DNA of 64,000 bases from assembly GCA_020310875.1 (NCBI GenBank), contig CM035423.1, positions 133,346,138 through 133,410,137 of the forward strand, given 5' to 3'. The stretch is from Ceratopteris richardii. Lineage: Eukaryota > Streptophyta > Polypodiopsida > Polypodiales > Pteridaceae. The notes below the pieces were generated by a model, which ran no database searches, was not told where the DNA came from, and was given only the letters and a program-made list of their open reading frames with translations. This document shows, one piece after another, positions 35,602 to 46,200 of the stretch. A program made the position numbers and the translations under genes. Positions within the stretch are counted from its first letter, which is position 1. The number at the start of each line of letters is the position of its first letter.

Positions 35602-35832
35602 TGTTGATATATTTAGGTAGTGATGTGTGTGAACACACTAGGACCATCGGGGCACTTTTTTCCCTCTTTAGGAGGTTTTTTTCCCTTAGCTTGTATATAC
35701 ACCTATTGCCCTAATGGGCTACTGATCTTTGTACATTCTCTAGTAATACATTCACTATTGTGTGTTTGTGCTCCAAGCTTCTTCTTCTTCCTTCTGCTGT
35801 TCATGTGCTTCCGCAGACATCTATCTCCAACA
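35602..35832 (+). repeat. 3' LTR of Copia C2
   Basis: Begins TGTTGATATATTTAGG and ends TCTCCAACA. It is followed directly by CTACC, the target duplication. The polypurine tract before it (AGGCGGGATT) is weak. Confidence 0.95.
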
Positions 35833-35837
35833 CTACC

Positions 35838-36442
35838 GAAGATTTATACACATGTATGCCATAATTTCTAGACCTCTTTATGCATTATTGTCTCAGTTTA
35901 ATTGGACAGAAGAATGTGAAAAGGCCTTTAACGACTTAAAGAGTCGATTAAGTTCAGCACCAATCCTTTGAGTACCTGACTGGAACAAACCATTTCACAT
36001 TCACGTGGATGCTTCCAAGTTTGCCATTGGTTGCATCTTAGCTCAACCCACGGACACAGGGAAGTTAGACCACCCTATAGCCTATGCCAGTAGACAATTG
36101 AATCAAGCGGAGCGCAATTATACCACGATTGAGAGAGAGGGAGTAGGGATGGTGTACGTAGTGAAGAAGTTTCGACACTACCTTTTGGCAAACAAATTCA
36201 AATTCTTCATCGATCATCAAGCTCTACTGTACTTAGTCAATAAGCCTTGTAATACGGGACGACTAGTACGATGGTTTCTATTGTTGATGGAATTTGATTT
36301 TGAAGTAGTAGTCAAGAAAGGGAATACACACATCAGAGCAGATCACTTATCAAGAATGACACATGGAGAACCCCCCACAGGAGTACCTGATGATTGCCAG
36401 ACACTTACCTGTTTAATCTCGAAGTATGTCCCCAATGGGTAG
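35838..36442 (+). pseudogene. RT end and RNase H of gypsy B
   Basis: Continuation after Copia C2. RT connection LSQFNWTEECEKAFNDLKS (35890-35945), then RNase H with HVDASKFAIGCIL (36005), IAYASRQLNQAERNYTTIE (36080) and HQALLYLVNKPCNTGRLVRW, ending ADHLSRMTHGEPP. The frame is open from 36005 to 36442. One copy of the CTACC target duplication precedes it. Confidence 0.9.
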
Positions 36443-36949
36443 AAAAGTTGATCCCTATACTCACATATGGACCTAAACATGGGATCTCACCAAACAGAAA
36501 CCAAGACTTATGGAAGACTAAAAACCTTCATATCATTGCTGGAAATTTATATCACCAAGACTCTAGTGGATTACTTATGAGATGCGTGGAAGAAGAGGAA
36601 CAAGAAATGTGTCTTCAAAACATGTAAATCAATGGAAGACTCATTTAAATGCAAGTGGAACATGGCAAACTCTGAAGAGATTAGGTATATATTGGCCAAC
36701 CATGCAGACGGATACACATAACTATGTATCAGCCTGTACAACTTGTCAAGAATGAAATCCAGAAGAGAGCTCTACTCTATGCTACTCCACAGTGGCACCA
36801 AGATGGAGCATGCCTCTGGCAAAGTTCTTGAAGACCCAAGCGTACCCAGAAGGAGCCACTCTAGCAAGGAAATGTGCACTCACATAACAAAGCAAAGACT
36901 ATGCTCTCATAGGAAAATATCTCTTCAAGCAAGGTAGAGACAATCATTT

Positions 36950-38243
36950 ACGAATGTGCATTCACGAAGATGAGTATCTTGCTCTGTTAGAGATGGCACA
37001 TACAAGAGCTGCAGGAGGACATTTTTCTGCAGATAAAACGGCAAAAATGATTCTCTTTGCAGGAATGTGGTGGCCAACTCTACATCAAGATGTCGCCACA
37101 GATGTTCAACGATGTGATACCTGCCAACGAACAAAATATCCAATTAGAAGAGATGAAATGCCATTGAAACCCATGATGAGTGCCAGAGCCTTTACTAAAT
37201 GGGGAATACACTTCATAGGACCTATTAGCCCACCAGCTAAAGGATCCCATGCCGAGTACATAATCGTAGCCACAGACTATTTGACCAAATGGGTTGAAGC
37301 CAAAGCAACCAAGAAGAACGATGCGAGGACTACGGCCAAGTTTCTCTTTGAGAACGTATTCACTAGATTTGGATTGCCTATAGAAATTGTGAGTGATAGA
37401 GGCACACACTTTGTGAATGAAGTGATAGAAGCCCTACTGAATGAATTCTTAGTAATTCATAAGAAATCAGCCCCATATCACCCACAAGCCAACGGACAGG
37501 CCAAAAGTTCAAACAAAATCTTGTGTACAGTCCTCACTAAAATTGTGAATAATGGTAGATCTGATTGAGATAAGCAATTACATCATGCTTTATGGGCATT
37601 CTGAGTAGCTTACCAAACAGCCATAGGAACTACTCCATTTAACTTAGTGTATGGACAGAATGCCATCTTGCCAATTGATTTCTTGGTACCCACTCTCAGA
37701 ATAGCAACAACTTACGAGTGGACTGGACATGAACTATCGGCTCAATTGGATCAAATAGAAAAGTTACACGAAACTAGGCTACAAGCGGTAGCAGGGATCT
37801 ATGCTGCTAAAAGGCGACAGAAGGCCTATTTTGACACTCATATTAAAGATAAAAACTTGAAGGAAGGAGATTTAGTTTTGGTCTATACTTTGAAGCAGCA
37901 TGCAAAGAAACTGCAAAAAAGAGGATATGGCCCATTAATCATCAATCGTATATCTACCAGTGGAGCCATCAGCTTAGCAACCCTAGATGGAGAAGTACTA
38001 CCAAATTATATTAGTGGTTGCCAGGTGAAAAAATATTTAGAGCCATTGACTGAAGAGATAATGGGAAGACTAATAATGGGTAAGAATAGGCGCATAGAGG
38101 AAGAAAGAATACGAGAAGAAGCTAGACAAGAAGCACTAGAGCGAATCAGGAAACGAAAAGAGTGGATGAGGAGAGAGACAAGAGATATCGACAAGGAGAA
38201 GAATTCATCCCAATGGCTAACTTTAGAGCCACTGAAAACCTAG
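36950..38243 (+). pseudogene. Integrase of gypsy B
   Basis: Zinc domain H..H..C..C: MAHTRAAGGHFSADKTAKMI and RCDTCQRTKYP (36990-37140). Core: TDYLTKWVEAKATKKN, VSDRGTHFVNEVIE, then HPQANGQAKSSNKIL, in which the third catalytic residue (usual Glu in A-E-S-S-N) is Lys. The core frame stops at 37566; the C-terminal part resumes 37647-38243 (LVYGQNAILPIDFLVPTLRI; DLVLVYTLKQHAKKLQKRGY) with no chromodomain. The region from 36443 to 36950 is the damaged RNase H-integrase spacer. A non-chromovirus integrase agrees with an Athila/Tat-like position, but the lineage needs a tree. Confidence 0.9.
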
Positions 38244-38490
38244 GTCAGCAAATGATGCAACCTTATTTGATTTTGGGTGCTAGAACAAAGGAATACTACT
38301 TAGTGGATGCTCTCATTGACACAGGAGTAGCCATAAGTTGTATCAAGTATTCGTTGACCCAGAAACTGAAGGAAGAATTACACCCATCTAAGGCACAACT
38401 GATTGGGAAAAGAGGAAAAATTACTAAATGCATCGGCGAGATTACCTTACCTCTACATCTCGGAAACAACACGATGGAACAAAATCTAAA
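38213..38490 (+). CDS. Post-integrase retropepsin-like ORF (PR2), truncated
   Basis: This ORF overlaps the end of the integrase in the -1 frame (possible start [10 protein letters not shown] at 38213; the frame is open from 38162). It contains [20 protein letters not shown], a hydrophobic-Asp-Thr-Gly active site with flanking Ile/Cys, and then [20 protein letters not shown], which fits the flap and following strand of a retropepsin. It is cut at about 38490 by antisense Copia C3. The antisense relic at 54660-55800 has the same domain in the same place and keeps the C-terminal motif ILLGQDW. PR1 of this element has lost its Asp while this DTG is intact. The role is unknown. Confidence 0.7.
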
Positions 38491-40165
38491 ATTCCAAGCC
38501 CTTGGAGCCTGCTTAAGACCATACAATGCTTTCAAGAGTTTACATACATGTGTAGGCTTCTTGGGATCTTCATAACCTGTTGGTTGCTCCATGTACACAT
38601 CTTCTTTTGAATCACCATTGAGAAATGCATTTTTTATATCTAATTGATAAAGATTCCATACCTTGCTTGCAGCAACACTTATTAATGTCCTTATTGTTGA
38701 TATCTTGGCAACAGGGGAAAAATGTCTCCTCATAATCGATGCCATAACTCTATACATAACCTTTACAAACAAGCCTTGCTTTATATCTACTTATTGAACC
38801 ATCACTGTTTCTCTTTATCCTGTACACCCATTTGTTACCGATTACCTTCATGTTAGGTTGCCTTGGAACTAAAATCCATGTACTGTTCTCATACAAAGCT
38901 ATAATTTCTTCATCCATTGCTTTAACCCATTTCTTTACCTTTGATGCTTCTTTAAAAGTTGTTGGTTCCTGCTCCTCAAGAAGTTTTGCCATATAAGCTT
39001 CATGAGAAAGTCTTTGCGGTTGCCTTCTTTCTCTTATTGGATACCTTGATTGACTTCTTGTCCTACCATGCTTTTCTTGCCTTCGAGTTTGAGTTCTTCT
39101 TGACGTAGAACCTTCACTTTCTTCTTCCTATGACTCAATTTCCTTTGAAATCAAATCGAGAATTTTCTTCAACTTTTGAATGGGGGGAGTTATCTCTTCA
39201 TGTGTAATTTGACTTTCTGGTGAGCTTGGAGAACTTGGCTCTTCTTCATGACTTCTTGTAGTTTCTTCTTCATCTACCTGCACTTCATGTTTACACCAAG
39301 ATTTATCTTCATGAAAAATAACATCTCTCGAAACAATTACCTCTCCCGTATCTAGGTTCACACATCTATATCCTAGTTGCCCTTCTGCCATACCAATAAA
39401 AACCATTTTTCGTGACCTTGGATCCAACTTTGACCTTAATTGTTGTGGAACATGAACAAAACATATGCTTCCAAAAATTCTACAATTAGAAATATTTGGT
39501 TTTGATCCATAAAACAATTCATAAGGTGCTTTTTGTACATGACTTTGAGTAGGTGGTAACCTATTCATCACATAAACTACCATATTACATGCTTAAGCCC
39601 AAAAAGTAAATGGTAAGTCCTTTTCATTTAACATGCACCTACCCATCTCCGAGATAGACCTGTTTCTTCTTTCGGCCACACTATTTTATTGAGGTGTGTA
39701 TCTATTTGTAGTCTCCTTTTTAATTCCTTCTTCCTCTGAAAATGCAAGAAACTGATTAGAAAATTACTCACCTCCTCCATCTGATCTCAATCTTCTTATG
39801 CTTCGACCTGTTTGCTTTTCAACCAATGATTTAAACTTCTTGAACATATCAAACACTTCGGATTTGTATTTCATAAAATAAATGAATGTAAACTTTGAGA
39901 AGTCATCAATAAATGTTACAAAGTACTTGCTACCTACCATGGACTCTTCTTGAGATGGACCCCATACATCAGTATGAATCAAGTCCAAAATACCTTTGCT
40001 TTGCAATCCTGCTTTTGAAAAAGAACTTTGTACCTGTTTTCCAAACTGACATGCCTCACAAACAAAATCCAAATCTTGCTTAGGTAGTTGTGGTAAACCT
40101 TCAACCAATGATTTCTTTGCAATATCCTTTAACCTGCCAACACTGATCTTGGTGACCATTGGCAG
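38491..40165 (-). pseudogene. Antisense Copia fragment C3 (integrase to RT)
   Basis: Minus-strand Copia piece. It begins on the right with the GAG-pre-integrase part (FVCEACQFGKQVQSSF, 40060) and the integrase core (DVWGPSQEESMVGSKYFVTF, LRSDGGGE followed by a stop). It continues through YVMNRLPPTQSHVQKAPYEL (39560) to RT ([40 protein letters not shown]) and stops in the motif [13 protein letters not shown] at 38497. No LTR, protease or RNase H is present. The left cut coincides with the end of gypsy B. It resembles C4 closely in RT. Several stops and shifts occur. Confidence 0.9.
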
Positions 40166-40209
40166 TTGTTGGCTACGCGTGAGGCCATTTTAATTTTGAG
40201 TGGCAATAG

Positions 40210-40300
40210 AGAGTTTTAGATTCCCTAAGGTAGGAGGATTTGAACCCACAACCTCCTACTTACAAGGGAAGTACTTTGACCACTACTCCATCTCTTTGAG
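40210..40300 (-). repeat. tRNA-like SINE head or pseudo-tRNA
   Basis: On the minus strand: a box A-like TGGAGTAGTGG (40290-40280), the anticodon-region sequence CCCTTGTAAGTAGG, and a box B GGTTCAAATCC (40246-40236), at normal tRNA spacing. The anticodon stem and acceptor stem do not pair well, so it is not a working tRNA gene. The wording (TGGTCAAAGTACTTCCCTTG) recalls plant tRNA-derived SINE heads such as Au. The 3' body and a poly tail are not evident. Confidence 0.5.
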
Positions 40301-40564
40301 TTATCACTCTATCTCCCTTTTGTTATGCTTACATCAACTTTCACCTCCCTCTTCCTTTTACAATTTCCAAGATGATATCACACATGTGGAAGCGCCCGTC
40401 TATTTTCTAGAGGAGTTCATCAAAGAATAGGATATAGTTTACAATGTATAACTCAGATTTTAGCATATAATATATCGTTGGAAAGCTCTCAGAACGAATT
40501 CTTTAATTAACCTATTATCTTGAGGATCCAACATAGTTTGAAAGAGAGTTTTTGTTCTCTAGAT

Positions 40565-41560
40565 ATGGACCCTACAACAATGGAGGATTTTGGCAATTCA
40601 CCTTTACCTGCGGTCTCACTCGAGCAACAATTAGAGATTATGCGACAAGAACTTCAAGCAACTCAATAAGTTTTACAAGAACGCGATGCTATGCTCCAAC
40701 AAGTACAAAGTGATGATTGTAGCTTAATCAGAGTGGTGAAAGCAATTATCACTGCACAAGAAGAAGGTGCAAGTTCCAAGATAGGTGCTAAGAACTTCCA
40801 ATCCTCCAGATTTGATGGACGAAAGGATGGCCAATTTGTCCTTTCATGGCTCTCTCGATTCGATGATTTCTACTTTCATGAGTCTTATTTAGAAAAAGTG
40901 AGAAAGTCAAGTTTGCTATCAACTGTTTGGTAGGAAGATCTCAACTATGGTGGAATATTTTACAGAATAGTACCAACCGTCCTACCACATGGGACGCATC
41001 TCAGGCAAAAATTAAGGAGTCTTTCCTTCCTTCCCAGTTCCATCTACATGCATATCGTGCATGGACAACTTTTGGATGGAGAGAAGGAGATAATGTATCC
41101 ATTTATACTAAAAATTTTTGGCAATGTCTTTTATTACTTCATTCACTTGAGCAGGTTCCTAAAGCAAGTTTGCAACCAAAATATGATGATGGCTTGGAGA
41201 TGGGCATCCAAGCAAAGCTCCATACCATTTGACCTACAACCTTGTATGAAGCTATATCTTTTACGCATGATGCTGAAAAGGAGTTCTAATTTATCACCAA
41301 AACACTTCGCTTACAACAAATCCGTCAACGTTAACCACCCGTCAAAGCCAATTTTCCTTTTAAGTGTCCTTTTACAATGTTCGCTTCACCAACTTTCCAA
41401 CGCCCTCCTCAATCCCATTTAGTACCATCCAACAAATCAGCCCTTGGCCAGCCTCACAAACCTACCGCTCTTCAAAATACGACGATGAATGCTCAACAAA
41501 AACGACCCCGTATAACTTGTTGGAATTGTGGAATTGGTTATACCAAAGTTGCTTCTATGA
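40565..41560 (+). pseudogene. gag of chromovirus D
   Basis: From MDPTTMEDFGNSPLPAVSL at 40565, with a TAA shortly after QQLEIMRQELQATQ. Next comes a Retrotrans_gag-like part (SSRFDGRKDGQFVLSWLSRF, 40810-40865; QLWWNILQNSTNRPTTWDAS) and a damaged zinc knuckle (ITCWNCGIGYTKVASM near 41515). There are several frame changes. The area from 40310 to 40560 before it is leader sequence with nothing else recognised. Confidence 0.8.
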
Positions 41561-41599
41561 TAAGACCTACAAATAGGCAACCCATTGAAGCTCAAGTAC

Positions 41600-41963
41600 A
41601 CAACATGGAGGTTGTTCCTGCTGACACTGAACCTAATTGGTCTGAAGAAATATTAGAGCAAGAACTAAGTACCCTGGGTAACGGAATTTCTAACCATTCT
41701 CTACTCTACATGCATGGCACCATTAATGGCATAGTAGTAAATGTTTTGCACGATGATGGTAGCTCGCATGATTTTATTTCTCATAAGCTAGTTAAAAATC
41801 TAAACCTTACTACTCATCCTTCTATGTATAAGGTTAAGGCTGCATTTATAGGGAATAGGTATAATGTTACGAATTAGGTACATAATGTTCAAATTTGTAT
41901 AGGCTCATATGTAGATGAATGTTCATTTTTAATTGCTCCGTTGCAGTCATATGATGTTATACT
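41600..41963 (+). pseudogene. Protease of chromovirus D, first part
   Basis: LYMHGTINGIVVNVLHDDGS followed by SHDFISHKLVKNL (41705-41800) is the retropepsin of chromoviruses; the usual D-S-G-S-S reads D-D-G-S-S. A TAG stops the frame at 41876. The motif QSYDVIL (41945-41963) runs straight into the Copia C4 insertion and continues at 48794 as ILGMLFRHNYNP. Confidence 0.85.
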
Positions 41964-43236
41964 TGTGAAGAGATGGATAGGTATGTGCTTGAAGATGAAG
42001 AGGTGTTGCAAAATCCTTGATCTACACCAGCCAATTGAACTCCAGGAGTATATGGTGGGCCCTTATAGCTTTCCAATGGATGTATTAGACACCCTATGTA
42101 CCTTGGAAGATCACTCTCAAAAAGATAGATCAAAACAGATAAGTTGGAGTTAGCTCAGAGGTGAAAACTTGCTATTCTTGGTTCATACACCTGTCCAGTG
42201 TTTTACATAATTCTCTGAGCACAGCAGCAATTAGCTTAATTCCTCTTGGGGAAGTCTAGTTAGCTTAAAGAGCTAACTTTCAAGAGTAATCTCATCAAAA
42301 ATAATGAACCACACACTAAGAATGAGTTTTAACAAGTGATGACATCATCCCGATTTTCACGGGCTGCTACAAAAATAGACCAGTGAGCAGAAACATCAAT
42401 ATAACTCAAAATTTAGGACTCCAATGATTATGAAAATTTGTATGGTTATACTAGACAGTAAGCTGAATCCAACAAGCTTTAAATCACTGAATTTGGATAA
42501 GTAACCACTGAGCAATGGCTCTAACAAGATGAGTAAAAAAGTCGGGTACCTAATAGAGAGGTGAAGATGAACAGACCCTGTTGACTTCAAATGAACATAA
42601 CTGAAGATTGCAACATCCAAATGACATGAAAATTTATGAGCATATAGTAGACTTATAGAGCTAACTTTACCAAGTTAAATCACTGAAAATGATGCACCAA
42701 GCTCAGAGAAAACATCTCTGCAAGCTGACTGAGAAAAACTGAGAGTAATGGCAGTGAGTAGTACACTTCACAAGAACATGGAAAGATGAACTCAAATAAT
42801 CATGAAAATGAAAGTATATTGCTTGTACAATACAATGACTTACTGATACATATGTGTGCCTTGTAATCACACCTTGATATGGCATAAAGCTCAGCTCTTG
42901 GAGGTCTTCACATAGGTCTCTCTAACCACGACTAAAACTGCCATCTATTTATAGTTGAGTTTGGGAGGCTAACTTCCCTCAATCACTCTCCAATCAATCA
43001 ATGATTGATTTGATACTCTACCTACCACAAATCACGAATTCGTGGCTCCTCTTTCCATTCTTGATCATGTGGACTCAACCACTTAAGATTCTCTTACTTT
43101 TACATTAAGTAAACTCTTCAAAAGTTACAAGAGGTAGTTCACAAGTGAACTTTACATAGTCTTCTTTTTAAAGCTTCTTCTAAGACTTTGTGAGACTCAA
43201 GCCAATACTTAGGCTTGTCATAGACTTGCTCCAACA
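41964..43236 (-). repeat. 3' LTR of Copia C4
   Basis: On the minus strand it starts TGTTGGAGCAAGTC after the purine tract CTTGAGGGGGAGC (43237-43249) and ends CATCTCTTCACA. The TATA box CTATAAATAG (minus strand) lies near 42942-42952. Same length as the other LTR. Confidence 0.97.
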
Positions 43237-43268
43237 GCTCCCCCTCAAGCCAAGTATGCTTGAGGTCT

Positions 43269-46200
43269 TCAATCTTCCAAGATTACCTGCAAACCAATCA
43301 TAGCCTTGAATTTGCAAAGCTTTGTACCATCCAATGCTTTGGTTAGAATATCTGCACATTGTTGATGAGTGGACACATATGATATTTGAATCTCTTTGCT
43401 TATAACCTTCTCTCGTACATAGTGATAATGAACTTCAATATGTTTAGTCCTTGCATGAAAAATAGGATTAGCAGCCAAGTGAATAGAACTCATATTGTCA
43501 CCAAAAATAGTTGGAGTTCCAAACTCCAATCCAAGATCTTTGAATAATGTCTTCATCCACATAGCTTCTTGTGTAGCTATGGCAAGACCTCTGTATTCAG
43601 CTTCAGTAGAAGAGAGAGCAACTGTGGGTTGCTTCTTGGATGACCATGAAATAAGCTTTGAACCTGCAAAGGTAAGATAACTTGAAGTGCTCCTTCTATC
43701 TTCCTTGGAGCCAGCCCAATCTGCATCAGAAAATAGCTTCAAACCTAAATCAGATACATAAGGATAATAAAGTCCTTCATTTATGGTTCCTTTGAGATAC
43801 TTGAGAATCCTTTTGGCAGCATCCATATGTGGTTTCCTTGGTGTGTGCATAAATTGACTTAGCACACTCACACTGTAACATATATCTACTCTTGTCAATG
43901 TGGCATAGTTGAGACTACCCACTAGACTTTGATATGATGTGATGTCCTCTATGAGTTCACCCTCATGTGAGCTCAATTTGTGATTGACCTCCATTGGAGT
44001 ACTTGCAATCTTACAATCTTGCATCTTGAATTTTGCCAACATGTCCTTAATGTACTTTCTTTGAGTGAGAAACAAACCATGATCTTTGTAGACAACTTCC
44101 AAACCTAGGAAGTAGGTAAGTGAACCCAAATCACTTATCTTGAACTCTTCTCTCATCTGATCTTTGATCTTCTTCATACCATCTGCATCATTTCCTGTCA
44201 ATATAATATCATCTACATATACACATAGATAGATGACCTCGGAATTACTCTTTTTAATAAAGAGTGAAGGATCTGCCTTGCTTGGTTGAAAGCCTTTGTC
44301 CTGCAAGAATGAAACAAGCCTGAAATTCCAAGCTCTTGGAGCTTGCTTGAGACCATACAATGCTTTGTTAAGTTTACACACATAATCAGGATAAACTTGA
44401 TTCTCAAAACCAGGTGGTTGTGCCATATATACCTCTTTTGTTATCCAACCATTCAAGAATGCATTCTTTACATCTAGTTGAAGTATCTTCCAATTCTTGG
44501 AAGAGGCAATACTAAGCAAAACCCTAATAGTAGGCATCTTTGCCACAGGAGAGAAAGTCTCCTCATAATCAATTCCCTGAGTTTGTGCAAAGCCTTTTGC
44601 TACAAGCCTTGCCTTATACCTGTTAATTGAACCATCAGAATTCTTCTTGAGTTTATAGACCCATCTTGAGCCTATTACCTTCATGGATGAAGTCTTGGGC
44701 ACCAAATCCCAAGTGTTGTTTTCCTCAAGTGCTTCAATCTCTTCCTTCATTGCATGCTTCCATTCTGTTTTTGCTTTGGCCTCTTCAAATGATGATGGCT
44801 CCTCTTGGTTTATGTCTTGTGCTATGTAGATAGAATGTTTAGTTACTAATGAGGTGTCAAACCCATACCTTTCTGGTTTTTTCTTTTCCCTCATAGATCT
44901 TCTTAGGTCATGATGTGATGATTCTGCTTCATGTCCAAGTTCCTGCAATTTTGCTTTACCTTTAGACTTCCATGCTTTGATCTTTTCCATGTGAGATTCT
45001 TCATCATCCTCTGAGGTGTCTTGTTCTTCAATCTTTGATTGTTCTCTACCAGGCTTTGGAAAATCTTCTTCAAGATCATATGGTAAATTGATCTTCCTGC
45101 ATGAATCTTCATACCATGAATTGTTCTCATCAAAAACTACATCTCTGCTTACCAAGAATCCTTTGTTGGTAGGGTTGTATAACCTGTAGCCCTTTTGATT
45201 GTTGTCATATCCAATAAATACACACCTTTCTGCCTTTGGATCCATCTTGCCTCTAACCTGTGAAGGAACATGAGCAAAAGCAATACATCCAAAAATCTTA
45301 CAATGATCTAAGCTTGGTCTTCTTCCATTCCAAGCCTCATATGGAGTCATCCCATCAAGGGATTTTGAAGGCAACCTGTTAATCAAGTAAGTGGCTGTAG
45401 ATACAGCCTCGGCCCATAAGTAATTAGGTAAATGCTTTTCATTTAACATAGACCTTGCAGCTTCAACAATTGTCCTATTCCTCCTTTCTGCCACTCCATT
45501 TTGCTCAGGAGTGTACCTTGTAGTTACCTCTCTTTTGATTCCTCTTTCTTGAAGAAAAGAATCAAACTCATGGGAGAAATATTCTCCCCCTCCATCTGAC
45601 CTTAGCCTTTTTAGTGATTTACCTGTTTGATTCTCCACAAGAGCCAAATATCTTTTGAAACATGAAAAAACTTCATCTTTGTGTTTCATAAAGAATAGGA
45701 TAGTCCATCTGCTGCAATCATCAATAAAGGAAACATAATACCTTGATCCAGATATTGAAGCTTCCTTGCTAGGTCCCCATACATTTGTATGAACCAACTC
45801 CAAGAGATCTCCATGCATATAACCTTTCTTCATGAATGGTAACCTGTGAGACTTTCCAAATTGACATGCACTGCACTTATAAATCATATGTTGTTTTGAC
45901 AAATTAGGAAGTCCAAGTGCACTTTGGTCCCTGCAGATTTGCTTTAATGACCTTTCACCAATATGTGCTAACCTTTTGTGCCATACTTCCAATTCTGTGA
46001 GTGTCTGACTACCATAATTAAAGAGAGCAATGTTTCTAGTGTCCTGTAATTCAAATGTGAACAATCTACCTGTCTTTTCACCTTTTGCAATTCTTCTGAA
46101 TCCTTGACTTGGATCTTCAACAAATGCTCCTTCTTTTGTGAACCTGACTTGCAACCCTTTCTCTACTATCTGCCCAACACTTATCAAATTCTTTGTAATC

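Larger units (their letters stand above)
30679..35832 (+). mobile_element. Ty1-copia element C2, complete, TSD CTACC
   Basis: A full-length Copia, 5,154 bases, inside the RT gene of gypsy B. LTRs: 30679-30909 and 35602-35832, both 231 bases. Target duplication CTACC at 30674-30678 and 35833-35837. By hand count the LTRs differ at about 14 positions (about 6%), mostly transitions, so the insertion is old but later than B. The gag-pol frame is continuous apart from two TAG codons. Confidence 0.97.
22775..38490 (+). mobile_element. Ty3-gypsy element B, 3' truncated, split by Copia C2
   Basis: The most complete gypsy element in the window. Order: 5' LTR (about 22775-23660), tRNA-Asp primer site, leader with palindromic array, gag, protease, RT, [Copia C2], RNase H, integrase, second retropepsin-like ORF. 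It ends abruptly at about 38490 where antisense Copia C3 begins, so the 3' LTR is missing. The coding region has several stops and shifts. The catalytic Asp of the first protease is Asn, and the integrase Glu is Lys. It shares family with A, E and the relic at 54660-55800. Without C2 it would be about 10.6 kb. Confidence 0.85.

Noticed and set aside
38162..38575. Pararetrovirus (caulimovirus-like) fragment as source of the DTG domain
   Set aside because: No movement, coat or downstream RT sequence of that kind is seen, and the same domain follows a gypsy integrase in a second place (54660-55420). A gypsy ORF fits better, though not proven.
38428..38610. Extension of the B ORF beyond 38490 as its own coding sequence
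   Set aside because: The residues are the antisense translation of the Copia C3 RT motif; the frame stays open by chance.
40210..40300. Functional tRNA gene
   Set aside because: Anticodon and acceptor stems do not pair and no terminator run follows on the minus strand; kept only as a SINE-like or pseudo-tRNA piece.
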